Source of the DNA: Paragorgia papillata
Taxonomy: Eukaryota > Cnidaria > Anthozoa > Scleralcyonacea > Coralliidae
NCBI GenBank assembly: GCA_035771165.1
Contig: JAWNZC010000258.1
Location: forward strand, 1,013,501-1,077,500
Length of the DNA: 64,000 bases
Direction of reading: 5' to 3'
The position numbers were made by a program, and so were the translations under genes. Below the pieces are notes generated by a model. That model worked only from the letters and a program-made list of their open reading frames with translations. It had not been told where the DNA came from and searched no databases. Of the stretch, positions 1 to 11,036 are shown piece by piece. How positions within the stretch are numbered: position 1 is the first letter of the stretch; each line of letters starts with the position of its first letter.

Positions 1-221
1 CAAAAAAAATTTTTTTATTACACACAACTCAACGCTATGACATCAATCCCGCTGTGCAATTATCCAAAATAAATATTACTTACACACGCAACTCAACAAT
101 TAAAGAAATAAAAGTGTTGACAACCAAGGTCAAAGGGTCAACAAGGTGTTGAATATGTATATATATATATATATATATACATATTCAACACCTTGTTGAC
201 TTGGTCGTTCTACCTCCATTT

Positions 222-264
<43 letters not shown>

Positions 265-340
265 AATGGAGGTAGAACGACTCAACAAATTTGATTAGGC
301 ATATTTATTACTATTTAGTTTCGTACCACGAGATGTGGCA

Positions 341-371
<31 letters not shown>

Positions 372-428
372 ACACGAATAAAACAACTAAACAATGGTCG
401 AGTTTATTGATGAATTTGGTTCTGTGGA
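1..428. repeat. AT-rich DNA with two adjacent (TA)n-looped palindromes
   Basis: Two back-to-back inverted repeats are visible at 137-200 and 204-281. In each, about 20 unique bases are followed by a (TA)n run and then by the exact reverse complement of the unique bases. A further (TA)n run lies near 350-370. No gene is seen here. Confidence 0.85.
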
Positions 429-869
429 ATGCGAACACTGTTTGAAATAAGTATACTGCCTATTGGTTCTCTCTATAAATGGTTCGATATTCCCAAAACA
501 AGACAAATCTTCGCGTTCCCGCTCATTCGATACCATTACCAACTCGACATCAATGATTACATACCCGATTACTACATCCTAACGTATTCTTACTCAACAG
601 GAATATACAATCTTTTCACCACCTACAAGCATTCTTCGAAATATCGAGAAGACGATGAACATTTCACATTCGAACCACAACGAATAAAAACATGGGATGC
701 TGTCAAGTATATCGCTAACAATGTAGACCATGATACAACCTTGCATTACACACTCCAAAAAGAACTGGAAATCAGTTTTTTAATCGAACTCGTTATTCAA
801 TTGAAGAACAAAAAGAAATCACAAAATTTTTTAACACTTTTATATAGTTTAAACTGTATACATAAGTAG
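429..869 (+). CDS. Unrecognised 146-residue open frame
   Basis: An ATG-started frame of 146 codons, rich in Tyr, Ile, Leu and Lys with no Cys cluster, signal peptide or obvious membrane segment. I do not recognise the family. A short ATG frame ends just upstream (about 393-440) in another phase, so this could be a second exon, a decayed gene or chance. The AT-rich setting makes a chance frame of this length uncommon but possible. No splice sites or polyadenylation context decide the matter. Confidence 0.2.
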   Translation: MRTLFEISILPIGSLYKWFDIPKTRQIFAFPLIRYHYQLDINDYIPDYYILTYSYSTGIYNLFTTYKHSSKYREDDEHFTFEPQRIKTWDAVKYIANNVDHDTTLHYTLQKELEISFLIELVIQLKNKKKSQNFLTLLYSLNCIHK

Positions 870-1772
870 CTGAAAAGTGAACAACTCTTAAAATCAATGG
901 TGAAAGCTAGATGTAAAAAAACGTCTCAAAACAAAATAATAAAAACATGTAACTAACACACACAAACTACACCAATTACTTAAATAGACACAAACCTCTG
1001 TAGAACGTAGTTTAAAGAAAATCAAAAAACATCATCAATCCATTGTTCAAATACTCTCAAAAAACCTCAATTCAGTATGAATAAACATGATTCAGCGCAA
1101 AAACAAAATAAATAAAAAAACCTATAATAACCTGCAAAATCCCAACAAAATATTTCCTTCATAAAAAAAATTCACTCCAAAATCCCACCCACATTTTTTC
1201 ACTTGTCACCTTATCCTTCAATGCTTTACCCCCCCAAAAATAATTATACAATTCCGTAATAATAAACCGCAAAAAAAATACACGGATTTTTTTTTCCCCC
1301 ACAACATCATATAATTCATGACGTCAGACAAAAACACTCATTCAATGTCATGGCGTCACGCTAGAAGGACCTCCGCGCAACACAAGCAAAACATTGCGCA
1401 AAGAAATAACTTTATTTTTATTTTGAAAAAAATTATTAGTTTGAACCATTTTTCGCGTCGTCAACAACAGAAGGTGGAACGATAAGTGACATCACCACTC
1501 TCTTATATATCCAAAACGGATACTTAAGAGGCACTGATACCGTCACTTACGCTTTCATTTCCTGTTGGTAATGACGTCAACAAAACTTTTTTTTTCCATA
1601 AACGGAAACCCAACTGGTTTTTGCTCGCCCCCCGAAAAAAACAACAAAAACTTCTGTTATTGGGTAACCAATTAAAATGAAATGATGTGACTGGTTTAGA
1701 GCTCGAGCCAGTCTCCAACACATAAAAAAAAAATATAATATACTACTTGGTTGCATTACATTGATTGTTTAG
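870..1772. other. AT-rich stretch without a recognisable gene
   Basis: Long A/T runs and short frames with no family resemblance. The last bases before 1773 form a plausible pyrimidine tract and AG splice acceptor for the following exon. Confidence 0.5.
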
Positions 1773-3244
1773 GCTGCCAAAACCAAAGCGAACAAGGACC
1801 TTGCATTTTGGGCAGCTTCTATGAGGAACCATTTCTGGTACTGTTCCAAAAACTGTGGTAATGATGCCAAAGATATCAAGGCAAGAATGCAGTGTTGAAC
1901 TTTTGACATTATCGCTGATAGTACTGTCTACAGTAAATGTCTCAACAGCATATAGTATTATTCATATTAAAATAATTTATTTTTACTGTGCTTGTTGAAC
2001 AGGATAGAAGATGGATTGGTGTGTTACACCATGTTGTCGATGAGCATGAGTGGATTATTGAAGAAAGAAATAAAGAAGGAAAATGTGCTCATGCTCCATT
2101 GAATGAGGAAAAACGGAAAAAACCATGGCTGAAAAAAGAATCCCCACCACACAAGGCATTAACCAAAATTGTTATGGATACACGGTTCCTTAACATTCTT
2201 GGATATTACACCAAGTTTAGGTATTGATGTTATAACTATCAGAATAAAGCTACCTTTACCCATTTCTCGATCTATTTATTTAATAGAAATACTATCGTTA
2301 GATTGTATAATTGAGATTTTCTCTCAATTTATATAGGCACACTGGCTTCCTTGAGTCATTCCACAACCATATTTTGATGTATGCCCCCAAGCGCCACTCC
2401 TACACGTGAGTATGGATGTAGGTCATTTTGGCCCATGATATTTATCTAGCATAAAGTAATTAAAAACTAACACCCGAGTTCAGAGTTCCACAATAGTTAG
2501 TCCCTAATAATAATTGTTTACTTTTTTTCTAATGTTAAACCATTTACTAACATAACCCTTTACTCTCTGCTCAATATAATTTTCTTGTGTTAGCCAAAAT
2601 ATATTTTATGGATTATATACATATAAACTAGTAAAAAAAGTAATGAATACATGTATATTATTATAATAATAATAAAAATAATTAATTAATTAATTATTAA
2701 TTTCATATATGAATTTAATGCTATGTATACTTATTTTGTATACAGATTTGTTGGATATCGGTTCAGAAACCAACTTGCAGCTCTGGATTTCAACCATCAC
2801 AGAGGAAGAACAACAGCAACCACAGCTGATGGTCGACCAAGGTAACTATTAAACCATTCACGCCAAAGGGCATTAGATAGAGTAAAACATAAAAGGCAGC
2901 CAGTACGAGGTGGAAAGCAACTAAAGGGTGAAATATGTCTAACACAAATGTTTCATCCATTGTATACACCATATTCTAGAAGCTAGTTTCTTACTAGGAT
3001 GCAAAGGAGGTTCAGTAAAAGAACACAAAGGTGGTGCCCTGTTAAAGTCTTGAAGCCAAAGGAATACAGCTACATCCCTGTAGTAATCCTAAAGGTGTTT
3101 GAGAAGAGAGCCAGTTCTGAGGTAACTGTGGACCAACTAAGTGGCCTCAGAAGTGAAGAGCCAAGGATAATCGCGCCCAACATTTCTGCCAATCATCCCC
3201 CTTCAGTAGAGGCACTCATAGATGCCCATCAATCGAGGTTTTAA
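1773..3244 (+). CDS. Five-exon gene fragment of an uncharacterised metazoan (possibly transposase-derived) family
   Basis: Five exons join in one open frame: 1773-1880, 2003-2220, 2337-2405, 2746-2841 and 2998-3244 (TAA). The first donor is GCAAGA, so intron 1 is GC-AG; the others are GT-AG (GTATTG, GTGAGT, GTAACT). Codon phase is kept across every junction, including split Arg and Thr codons, which argues strongly for a genuine gene. Motifs along the protein are NHFWYCSKNCGND, WIGVLHHVVDEHEW, KPWLK, LGYYTKFRHTGFLESFHN, MYAPKRHSYT and ALDFNH. I recall this layout from the C-terminal half of abundant uncharacterised cnidarian and fish proteins, some near transposons, but cannot name a function. 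Upstream exons are not found in the AT-rich DNA before 1773, so the copy is probably 5'-incomplete. The cysteine pairs suggest metal binding. Confidence 0.6.
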
Positions 3245-4078
3245 AGAAAACAGATTGGGTAGGTGGAGCTCATAACCTTGGTCGGTAGTCCACCTAGGAG
3301 AAGGAAAACTCTTATTTCAAACCTCCAGGCCCTGTGTTGGGCCAGGTTGTCCATGTCGGACTCACTGATTTTATTACTAGTATTTCTTCAGTGTTTCCTA
3401 GGCATGCTGATGACCCTGACATTGGGTGAAACAGCTAAATACTATAGATCTATAAGTCAACATGCTAATTCAGTGATTAACTGTACATGTATTGCATGTT
3501 ATTTCACTTATTTGTATATAGGGGGGAAATATATAGACAAACCATTCTCAATTCCAAGACAATACAGATTCACCAAAGTTAAAAAAATTTATTAACTTAA
3601 CTTCTCCAACTATTATTAATCTAACCCTACTGGCTGAATATGTAAATACCAATATAATGTAATAAAAGTAGTGTTTTAATACCCCAGATAGTGTCAAAAA
3701 ATGTAGATAGTGTCAAAAAATGTACATCTAAAAATGAAGGTCTAACATTTAGGGTGAACACTCTTCGTCAGAAAAATATGATGAGGTGGCGCTCGTTCGA
3801 AACATCGATATTAGACCTTCCATTTCGATTTCTAATCACTGGCTGCTTATATCATTGACTGTTGGAAATTCACTGACAAAAGTATGTTATGTATACTAAC
3901 ATGTATATTATATGTAACTATAATTTCGACATATCTTTCAACATATGCAATACATGTAATAGTGTGAATTGCTTTGTGTTAAAATACATGCAATTATATA
4001 AGCAGCACAGTATTGAAGAGTGTAGAAAATAGGAGTTACAATATAAAAATATATAAAAATATTCATAAATCACATCAC
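3245..4078. other. Spacer with short repeats, no gene
   Basis: Two tandem copies of a 19-base unit (AGATAGTGTCAAAAAATGT) lie near 3688-3725. A short inverted pair (AAGGTCTAA / TTAGACCTT) lies near 3738 and 3812. The open frame at 3263-3595 shows no family features and is likely chance. Confidence 0.45.
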
Positions 4079-5856
4079 TCATAATCTTGCAGGTCTATAC
4101 CCAGTGTATAAACCATTTGGCGAAGGGTAGCGAGCACGTATAGCAACTACGCAACAACTGGGTACAACTCTCCTGTTGTTTTTTTTGTGTTTTTTTTTAT
4201 TTAATAACTTTCCAGGGCAAAAAAAGGACTCGAAGTCCAGTCAAGCTAAGCCCTTCCCAAATGACCACGTTGCCATAATACATACTGGCTATATGCTGCT
4301 ATGTCGAAAATTTTCATTATTTCGAACATTATTCAAACAAGTACACCTCATGGCCCAGGATAGCGCATAGCAATGACTAAAACGTTGGCTGTTGAAAAAG
4401 TGGAGTTAATGATATGCAGGGGCGTGATGTTCTGGTACAGCATTTATTTTCTGCTTGAGTGGGCATGGGTGTGCAGTGGCCACAATAACACCATTCTGGA
4501 ATATTGTTGTCAGGTGGGGGATTAGGTGGTTGTAGTCCATCCCCACCTGGAATTTCTCCATTTACTAAGTCGGCAAAGGCTGCTGGTTGTCATCGAAGAA
4601 GCTCTAACGCAAGCCTTCTTAGCATCCCAACATTTAGGGCTTCCACTAAGTTCTGAAATATGGAGATATTTTATCATTAGTGAAAATTCAAGAAAAACAT
4701 GGGATATTATAACTTATCACTGCCACACTTCACATTGGTGTTGAGAAAACATGCAGCATGAAAGTTAGGTTTACTGTAGTTATGACAACAAATGAATGCT
4801 GTAAAACTCGCATAAACACCATTAAACCAAAAGTACATTGATTGGCTACAATATTCTTCTTCTTATTTATCAAGAATATCTTACCATTAATTGTTGTTCA
4901 TGATTAGCCTGATTCTGAGCAGCATTCTCTGCTGGTACCAGTTGACCTCTTCCTCTTCCACACCATCCTCTTGCACCACCCCTTGCTTGTCCTTTTGCAC
5001 CACCCCTTGCTTGTCCTCTACCGCGTCCCCTAGCTCTCCCTCTCCCACGTCCTTCTTTCTTCAGAATCCTAAAAAGGTAACACACCATGCTAAATATTTA
5101 TGATGTGCAAAGGCAAAACGCAACAGAAATCACCCTATTTTCGCATTATAAACCAAGTATAAAACATGAATAGCATGGATGAATTAATATTTATAAATAC
5201 AAGTTGCTTTGATTATTTGACGCTTGACAAAAGCCATGATTTATCATCATCAACCTTCAACATTGGCCTTCATATACAATATATCGGAAAATATTCTATT
5301 TATAATTATATGTAATGCAGCTGTTAAAAGCTGAAAATTACGTCTATTGAAACCCAGGCATACAATAAGTCTTTATACAAAACAAAAACATTCAATATGA
5401 TGATTTTGACTGATGGAGGTTGAGACTGTATACAGGCTAACTTCGCGTGAATTTGTGGAGGAGAAATAACTAACGATGCATTCAGAATAATATACTAATA
5501 TACAGAATGTTTTAAAGGATATTGAATGACAAAATCGACCAATAAACACAGTCTGAATATAATTTCAACTTTGCGCGGATTAAGCCCAAATATTTAGCGT
5601 CACTCGCTACAAAGATTCCAGTCCCGATTTAGTCCGTTGCTCAGAAATAAATTACATATAGTTGGATACAATAAAAAAATAATAAACTTACCACCATATC
5701 AATGTCGCTGTTGCTTTCTTGAACTCGTCTGTTGTTCATACATTGACCGAAGTCTTCACCATGGCATGCGCTTGAACAAAAATTATTCAGACTTGTACAG
5801 GGACAGAAATTCCTGCCCTTCTCTCCAAGACAGTGGCCACGACATGTGCACGTAGT
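4079..5856 (-). pseudogene. Broken spliced gene: Cys-rich module, RG-rich linker and P2X7-ballast-like domain
   Basis: Read from high to low coordinates. A Cys-rich exon (about 5856-5690) has the pattern C-x-C-x3-C-x8-C-x-C-x6-C-x3-C-x6-C and ends at GTAAGT. An RG-rich exon (5068-4885) with repeated GRGRG and ARGG units ends at GTAAGA. An exon from 4652 carries IPEWCYCGHCTPMPTQAE followed by a Cys pair. Later pieces contain YVLWQRGHLGR (about 4290) and, after an AG acceptor at 4173-4174, [19 protein letters not shown] and YTGYRP, ending in TGA at 4079-4081. The WC-x-CG-x-C...MPT...CC and RRV-PSC...YPSP...YTGYRP motifs match the cytoplasmic ballast domain of the P2X7 receptor, which in invertebrates occurs without the channel. 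Breaks: an in-frame TGA after LELLR, a phase mismatch between the first two exons and a one-base shift before the YVLWQ exon. No channel transmembrane segment is seen. Confidence 0.6.
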
Positions 5857-7893
5857 TTGTTATGTTATCTATGTTAGGCAATGCCACGAGCGAAAAAATA
5901 TTTTGGGATCACTTCGAGCCTTGGTAACCTGGCCTATTATGGAAGTATCTGTTTTTTTGCACGTGTAGAGGAAATGCTTGTGTTGCTCAACTTCCGTACA
6001 AATGCGCGCTAAATTTATAATTATTCGCGCTAAATTTGATATCGCACACCTTGCAGTCCGACTATCGTTTCTCCTGCGTTCGTCAAAGGTTTACGTTTGT
6101 TAAAGTTTTATAGTTCAGTTCTGATTTTGAATAAGGACTCTATATCCAAAAGGTATTCAAAATCTATGGAATACTTGCTTTGCTAACAGCATTCTGCAAG
6201 CGTTGCTGTCTGTTACGCCATACGGAAATGGATTACTGCATATGCGACACAACAGGAGTCGTTGTTTAGCAGAAAGATCAGGTAAGGCATTCTTAATAGA
6301 TTCAGAATTGTAGCGCAGTTCGTTACGATTACAATTCACGTACCGATACTGAAAGGAGCTCAAAATTCTATTTCCCAAATATTTGCTAAACTATAGTCCT
6401 TAGAATTATACTATGGCTAAATAAACAGGTCGGGCCGGAGGGATCATCAAGGGTTCCCAAGAGGGGTGCAAATTTATTTATTTTTCATTCTCTCCTGGAT
6501 CTAATGAACACCCTCCGGAAATACAAAAAAATCCGGGTTTTTTAATTGTTGTAAATTGTTTTTGTTATCCTTGGAGGTAAAGTTGAGGTATAAATTGGCA
6601 AACCAGGTAAATTTGTAAATCATGCAAACATTGCCAATTTTTCAACCAATGGTCATCTTAACGTTGGTAGGTAAACTAATGTCTGGAAGCACCCCACTAC
6701 ATTTTCAGATCACCTATAGTCCTACTTTACCAATCAGATTTTTATCTTGCCTGTTTTTCTTGGCAAGGTGGACAGTTGTTACCCTCATTGTTTTGTTTTT
6801 TTTACTCTTTAATAATTTTATAATTAGCTTTTATAATTAGTTAGCTTTAGAATTATACATCGGGAAACTTAGGAAAAAGTATTGTACTGAGAGGGAACGC
6901 CCAACGGGGTAGGGTGTAGGTGTGTGTGTGTGGGGGGGGGGGGAGTGCATGGTTTGATCTGCATGCAGATACTTGTAAATCTTCATCTGTATAAGAACAA
7001 GACTTGCCACTTGCAGGCTACCTAAGCAGATGGGGTCAACTGCCTCACCAGAGTGTAATTTTAACTATTTTCTTCAATTAAAGCCCAAAGGACATAGGTA
7101 ACAGCATTGCATTTTACAATGAAGTATACCCCCTGAATACAACCAGCATTGACTCGAGTAAATAAAAATTCCACCTAACACTAAAAAATATTCATGAAAA
7201 CGGAGAGACATTGATTTTATTTTATTGATGCAAAGCAAAGAAGAAATTAGAAATTAGAAATAAAAATGAAAGAAATCATTTGGTTAGTACATAATCCATT
7301 GAAGCTTTATGGATAAATTAAATTATTCAGCCTTGTATGATAAACTTTTAGGACACATCACCAATAGTCTATTATCGACTAAGGAAGGCCTACTGATAAT
7401 TAGAATCATTGTCCATTTTCCAGGTCGACCATGTGTTATTTTTAGCACATTAGTCTTCATGCAGGGGTACCAAACCCAATGTTATGGTATACTAAGACCT
7501 GCTTCTTTGGTCTTACAATTGGACAAGTTAAGCACCACCTATAAGCTTGGAATGCAGTAATGTGCAGCAGAGTTTTTCCAAGATAACACCAGAATGTTGT
7601 GCATGACAGCTAACGATTCTTATGCCAAATGAATCATTTCCAGCAGCTGCAACATTTCTTTTTTAAGTCCTTTTTGTTTAGTCTACGAAGCGATGTAACA
7701 TGTTTGACCTGTGGAAATGTGTAAAAGAACATCACCACTGAGAGCTTGCTGCCATTACCTATACAAAAGGTAATTTAAAAATATTTAGGAGAATAATAAC
7801 TATTATTGTGTATGTAATGTAACAACAACAGTGGAATAATTATTTTAATATACAATAATATACCAGACTGACTATTTACAATGTTTCAGGGTT
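5857..7893. other. Intergenic stretch, no supported gene
   Basis: Contains a TG/G-rich run near 6920-6945 and several frames of 70-83 codons without recognisable motifs. Nothing supports a gene. The DNA upstream of 5857 could hold the promoter or a first exon of the minus-strand gene, but no clear signal is visible. Confidence 0.4.
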
Positions 7894-8532
7894 GTGACTG
7901 GTGCACTAAAGGGAACTCATAGAGAAAGTCTTCTTAAAGAAACCGCATGGACCACTTTGAAAGATAGGCGTAGTGATCATAAACTCTTTATGATGTACAA
8001 AATTGTTAATAACTTAGCTCCTCTCTATTTGCTAGAATTGTGTCATGATACAATTAGTTCCAGAACCAATTATAGTTTACGAGAAAGTGACAACCTGGTT
8101 GTTCCTTATGCTCGAAATGAACGCTTTAAAAAGTCATTTCTTATTTCTTCTGTTAATCTTTGGGATGATTTACCTAGTGACATCCGTTCTTACTCATCTT
8201 TAAGTAACTTCAAGATACACGTTTCTAGAAGGCGAGATATTGTATTTCCTAATTCTTTATATTATATTGGTGATCGTATTGCAGCTATCCTTCATACACG
8301 TTTAAGATTAGCAAACAGCACTTTAAATAACGATTTGTATTTAAAGAATTGTGTATCTTCCCCTTCTTGTGCGTGTGGTATTCCAAAGGAAACCGCAGCT
8401 CATTTATTTTTTGAATGTGACCGATATGCTGCTCCTCATGTAGACTTGCTTGCCTCTGCTGCTGATTTAATTGGTGCAAGATGGTCTAATGCTTCGAAAC
8501 GGACTCGTCTTTTTTGGCTCCTTTCACGTTAA
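7894..8532 (+). pseudogene. 5'-truncated LINE: C-terminal region with CCHC-type motif
   Basis: A 212-codon frame corresponding to the C-terminal end of a LINE polyprotein, after the reverse transcriptase. LKDRRSDHKLFMMYKIVNN and LWDDLPSDIRSYSSLSNFK are the usual post-RT signature ('rubber-stamp' W..LP..IR). They are followed by a Leu/Arg helix (ILHTRLRLANS) and a zinc-finger-like C-x-CG-x4-ET-x2-HLFFEC. The frame ends naturally at TAA. No RT core (FADD) is present upstream, so this is a dead-on-arrival 5'-truncated copy or the last part of an older one. It differs from the two larger LINEs in this window, which lack this finger. Confidence 0.7.
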
Positions 8533-8983
8533 TACGCAGTTTGTATTAAGTGTCCAAAAATTTTATAATTGATTCGCATCGTTTTACTGATTAATTGCAT
8601 TGGTCCATCTTTGCGCTTTGTTGTCATCTTGTCCACTTGCTCTTGTTAAAAAATTGTAAAATGGCAAAAGCTCCCTCGATAAGCTATATAGCTTTTGGAG
8701 CAATCGTCGTAATAAAAATATTGTATAAATAAAAAAAATTACAATGTTTGTAACACATAATAGGTGTAATGTGGGAGGTCATCTTGCCCAAAACCTGACA
8801 AAAATTCATATAGATAGAGAATTTTACAGTCTTTAAATGTATCGTGTTCCATTTTATCAAACTGACCAGTCTAAGTGTAAAGCCCCTTATGTGTATTTTG
8901 TGTTTAAAATAACTTTTGCCATTCAACAATTAAAATCTTGAGTATGCCTGAACATTTGGACTCCGAGTACAACTGTGAAAGGT
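8533..8983. other. AT-rich spacer, possible LINE 3' UTR
   Basis: Directly follows the LINE tail. No frame with family features and no clear poly(A) or microsatellite tail marks the end of the LINE. Confidence 0.35.
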
Positions 8984-9073
8984 ACTGTTCATGTATTAGT
9001 CTTATAATTGTAAAGCCCATATATATATATATATATATGGGCTTTACAATTATAAGACTAATACATGAACAGT
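8984..9073. repeat. Perfect palindrome with (TA)n centre
   Basis: ACTGTTCATGTATTAGTCTT and the following bases up to GGGC/GCCC are mirrored exactly on the other side of a short (AT)n run, giving a palindrome of about 90 bp. Confidence 0.9.
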
Positions 9074-9076
9074 AAT

Positions 9077-9152
9077 AACAAAATCACACGTGCTCATTTG
9101 TATATATATATATATATATATATATATACAAATGAGCACGTGTGATTTTGTT
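9077..9152. repeat. Second palindrome with (TA)n centre
   Basis: AACAAAATCACACGTGCTCA reads out to a (TA)n run and returns as its exact reverse complement. It starts four bases after the previous palindrome. An ATAC/GTAT alternating run follows at about 9213-9273. Confidence 0.9.
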
Positions 9153-9335
9153 CATGGAATGTTGGAAAGTGCTCAATACCATAAAGGTAGAGCGAATATA
9201 GTATAGTTTAAGTATACATATGTATGTATGTATACATACATACATATATGTATACATACATACACATATATATAAGTGAGTTTTGGTTCACGAAATGTTA
9301 GAGAGTGCTCAATACCATATATAGATAGAGCAAAA

Positions 9336-9452
9336 TACAAAGTATGAAGTATAGTTTTACCTTAAAGTCTTCGCTACCAGAGGTTTCACCCTAAATGGGT
9401 GAAACCTCTGGTAGCGAAGACTTTAAGGTAAAACTATACTTCATACTTTGTA
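9336..9452. repeat. Perfect 56-bp-arm palindrome with 5-base loop
   Basis: Both arms are 56 bases long with no mismatch; the loop is TAAAT between CACCC and GGGTG. A (TA)n run follows the right arm. A hairpin this perfect in AT-rich DNA is not explained by a coding feature. Confidence 0.95.
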
Positions 9453-9480
9453 CATATATATATATATATATAATAATAAT

Positions 9481-9963
9481 AATGCATCGCTCACTACCCT
9501 TGTGAAAGTTTGAGCACTCTGGGCCCATGCGCACTTCACGCTATCTGAATGTACTTCACCGATGCTGTCCCACATGCGGTTGTCACCGATGATCGCATGT
9601 GTATAAGTAGTTGATGAAATTCATTCAGATTGTTCCAAGCTACACTGATGAGCTGTAGTACAGCGAAACACCGTGTCTGTAGATTGAACTATGTACGCTC
9701 CTTCACTTCGGTGTTGTTGAGCACTCTGTGAAGTTTCCGTGGGTACCTATTAGCGATAATGCAACGCTCACTACCCTTGTGGAAGTTTGAGCACTCTGGG
9801 CCCATGCGCACTTCACGCTATCTGAATGTACTTCACCGATGCTGTCCCACATGCGGTTGTCACCGATGATCGCATGTGTATAAGTAGTTGATGAAATTCA
9901 TTCAGATTGTTCCAAGCTACACTGATGAGCTGTAGTACAGCGAAACACCGTGTCTGTAGATTG

Positions 9964-9968
<5 letters not shown>
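9481..9968 (+). repeat. Tandem duplication, 211-bp unit at 277-bp spacing
   Basis: The segment 9481-9691 recurs at 9758-9968 with only a few changes (for example GCATCGC versus GCAACGC, GTGAAAG versus GTGGAAG). Both copies end in GTAGATTGAACTA. The second copy runs straight into the long (TA)n array, so the unit may be a short interspersed element with a TA-rich tail. No family is assigned. Confidence 0.85.
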
Positions 9969-10027
<59 letters not shown>

Positions 10028-10204
10028 GTATATATATATGTATATATATATGTATATATATATATATGTATATATATGTATATATATGTATATATATGTA
10101 TATATATGTATATATATGTATATATATGTATATATATATGTATATATATGTATATATATGTATATATATGTATATATATGTATATATATGTATATATATG
10201 TATA

Positions 10205-10260
<56 letters not shown>
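9967..10260. repeat. (TA)n microsatellite interrupted by ATGTATAT units
   Basis: About 290 bases of pure TA at both ends with a centre of regularly spaced TATATATG units. Open frames encoding Ile-Tyr repeats across it on both strands are artefacts of the repeat. Confidence 0.98.
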
Positions 10261-10263
<3 letters not shown>

Positions 10264-11036
10264 GATGCAAGGGCAAATGGAGTAAATTCTACTAAGATTA
10301 CAACCTACAATTTACTACACTGAATGAGCTACATTACAATGCCAAGGTTGAAGTGCCAGTAGTTGTATTTATGTTCAAATTGCTTGTTTTTAAACTATTG
10401 AGAAAATATATGTGCCTTTCGCATTGTTGTTCAACAAACAACATATATATTAGACATAATTTTATTAACCCTATCTAAAATGGTCTTTTTGTTGGTCTTC
10501 TGGAGTTGGGGGGGGGGGGGGGGGAGTGCCCGTGGGCAATATCTCAAAAAGTATTTATGCTATCGAAGGGAAATTTGGTATGCTAGTAGAATATCCAAAA
10601 TTATGTCATTGGTGATCATACCTAAAAATACAACGAATTGAAGAACAGCCAAATCAACAAGAAAAACTCTTAAATCAAAATTTTTGTGAATATTACTGTA
10701 GTTAGAGCCAGTAGGCAGAAGATAAAACTAAAAAAACTTTAAAATTTACGAAACATTTGGTCTATTTTTTGGTTAATGGGCATTGAGGTAACGTAGTTGT
10801 AGTGATAAGAACTTGTTGGGACTGCTTCGTACACTGCTGCCAACACAATTAAAATCACTACTGCTCTCACTTAGAATTGTTTATGGATCACCAAAACTCG
10901 TTATCACTCACTCGTCACTACATGCGTGTGTGTCTCTCTCGTTCTATATCATATTACAAAATGCGTGGAAATCCAATTATCTCTATCTCATGCAATCAAT
11001 CCTGACTCATCTCAGTTAACACTTGTCATGGGTTCG
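10261..11036. other. Spacer, no gene
   Basis: Contains a run of G near 10507-10524. No frame has recognisable features. Confidence 0.5.

Noticed and set aside
3263..3595. 110-codon frame after the five-exon gene
   Set aside because: No recognisable motif, no link by splice sites, and composition like the surrounding spacer.
9907..10323. Several open frames on both strands encoding Ile-Tyr repeats
   Set aside because: They read through a (TA)n microsatellite and have no independent coding evidence.
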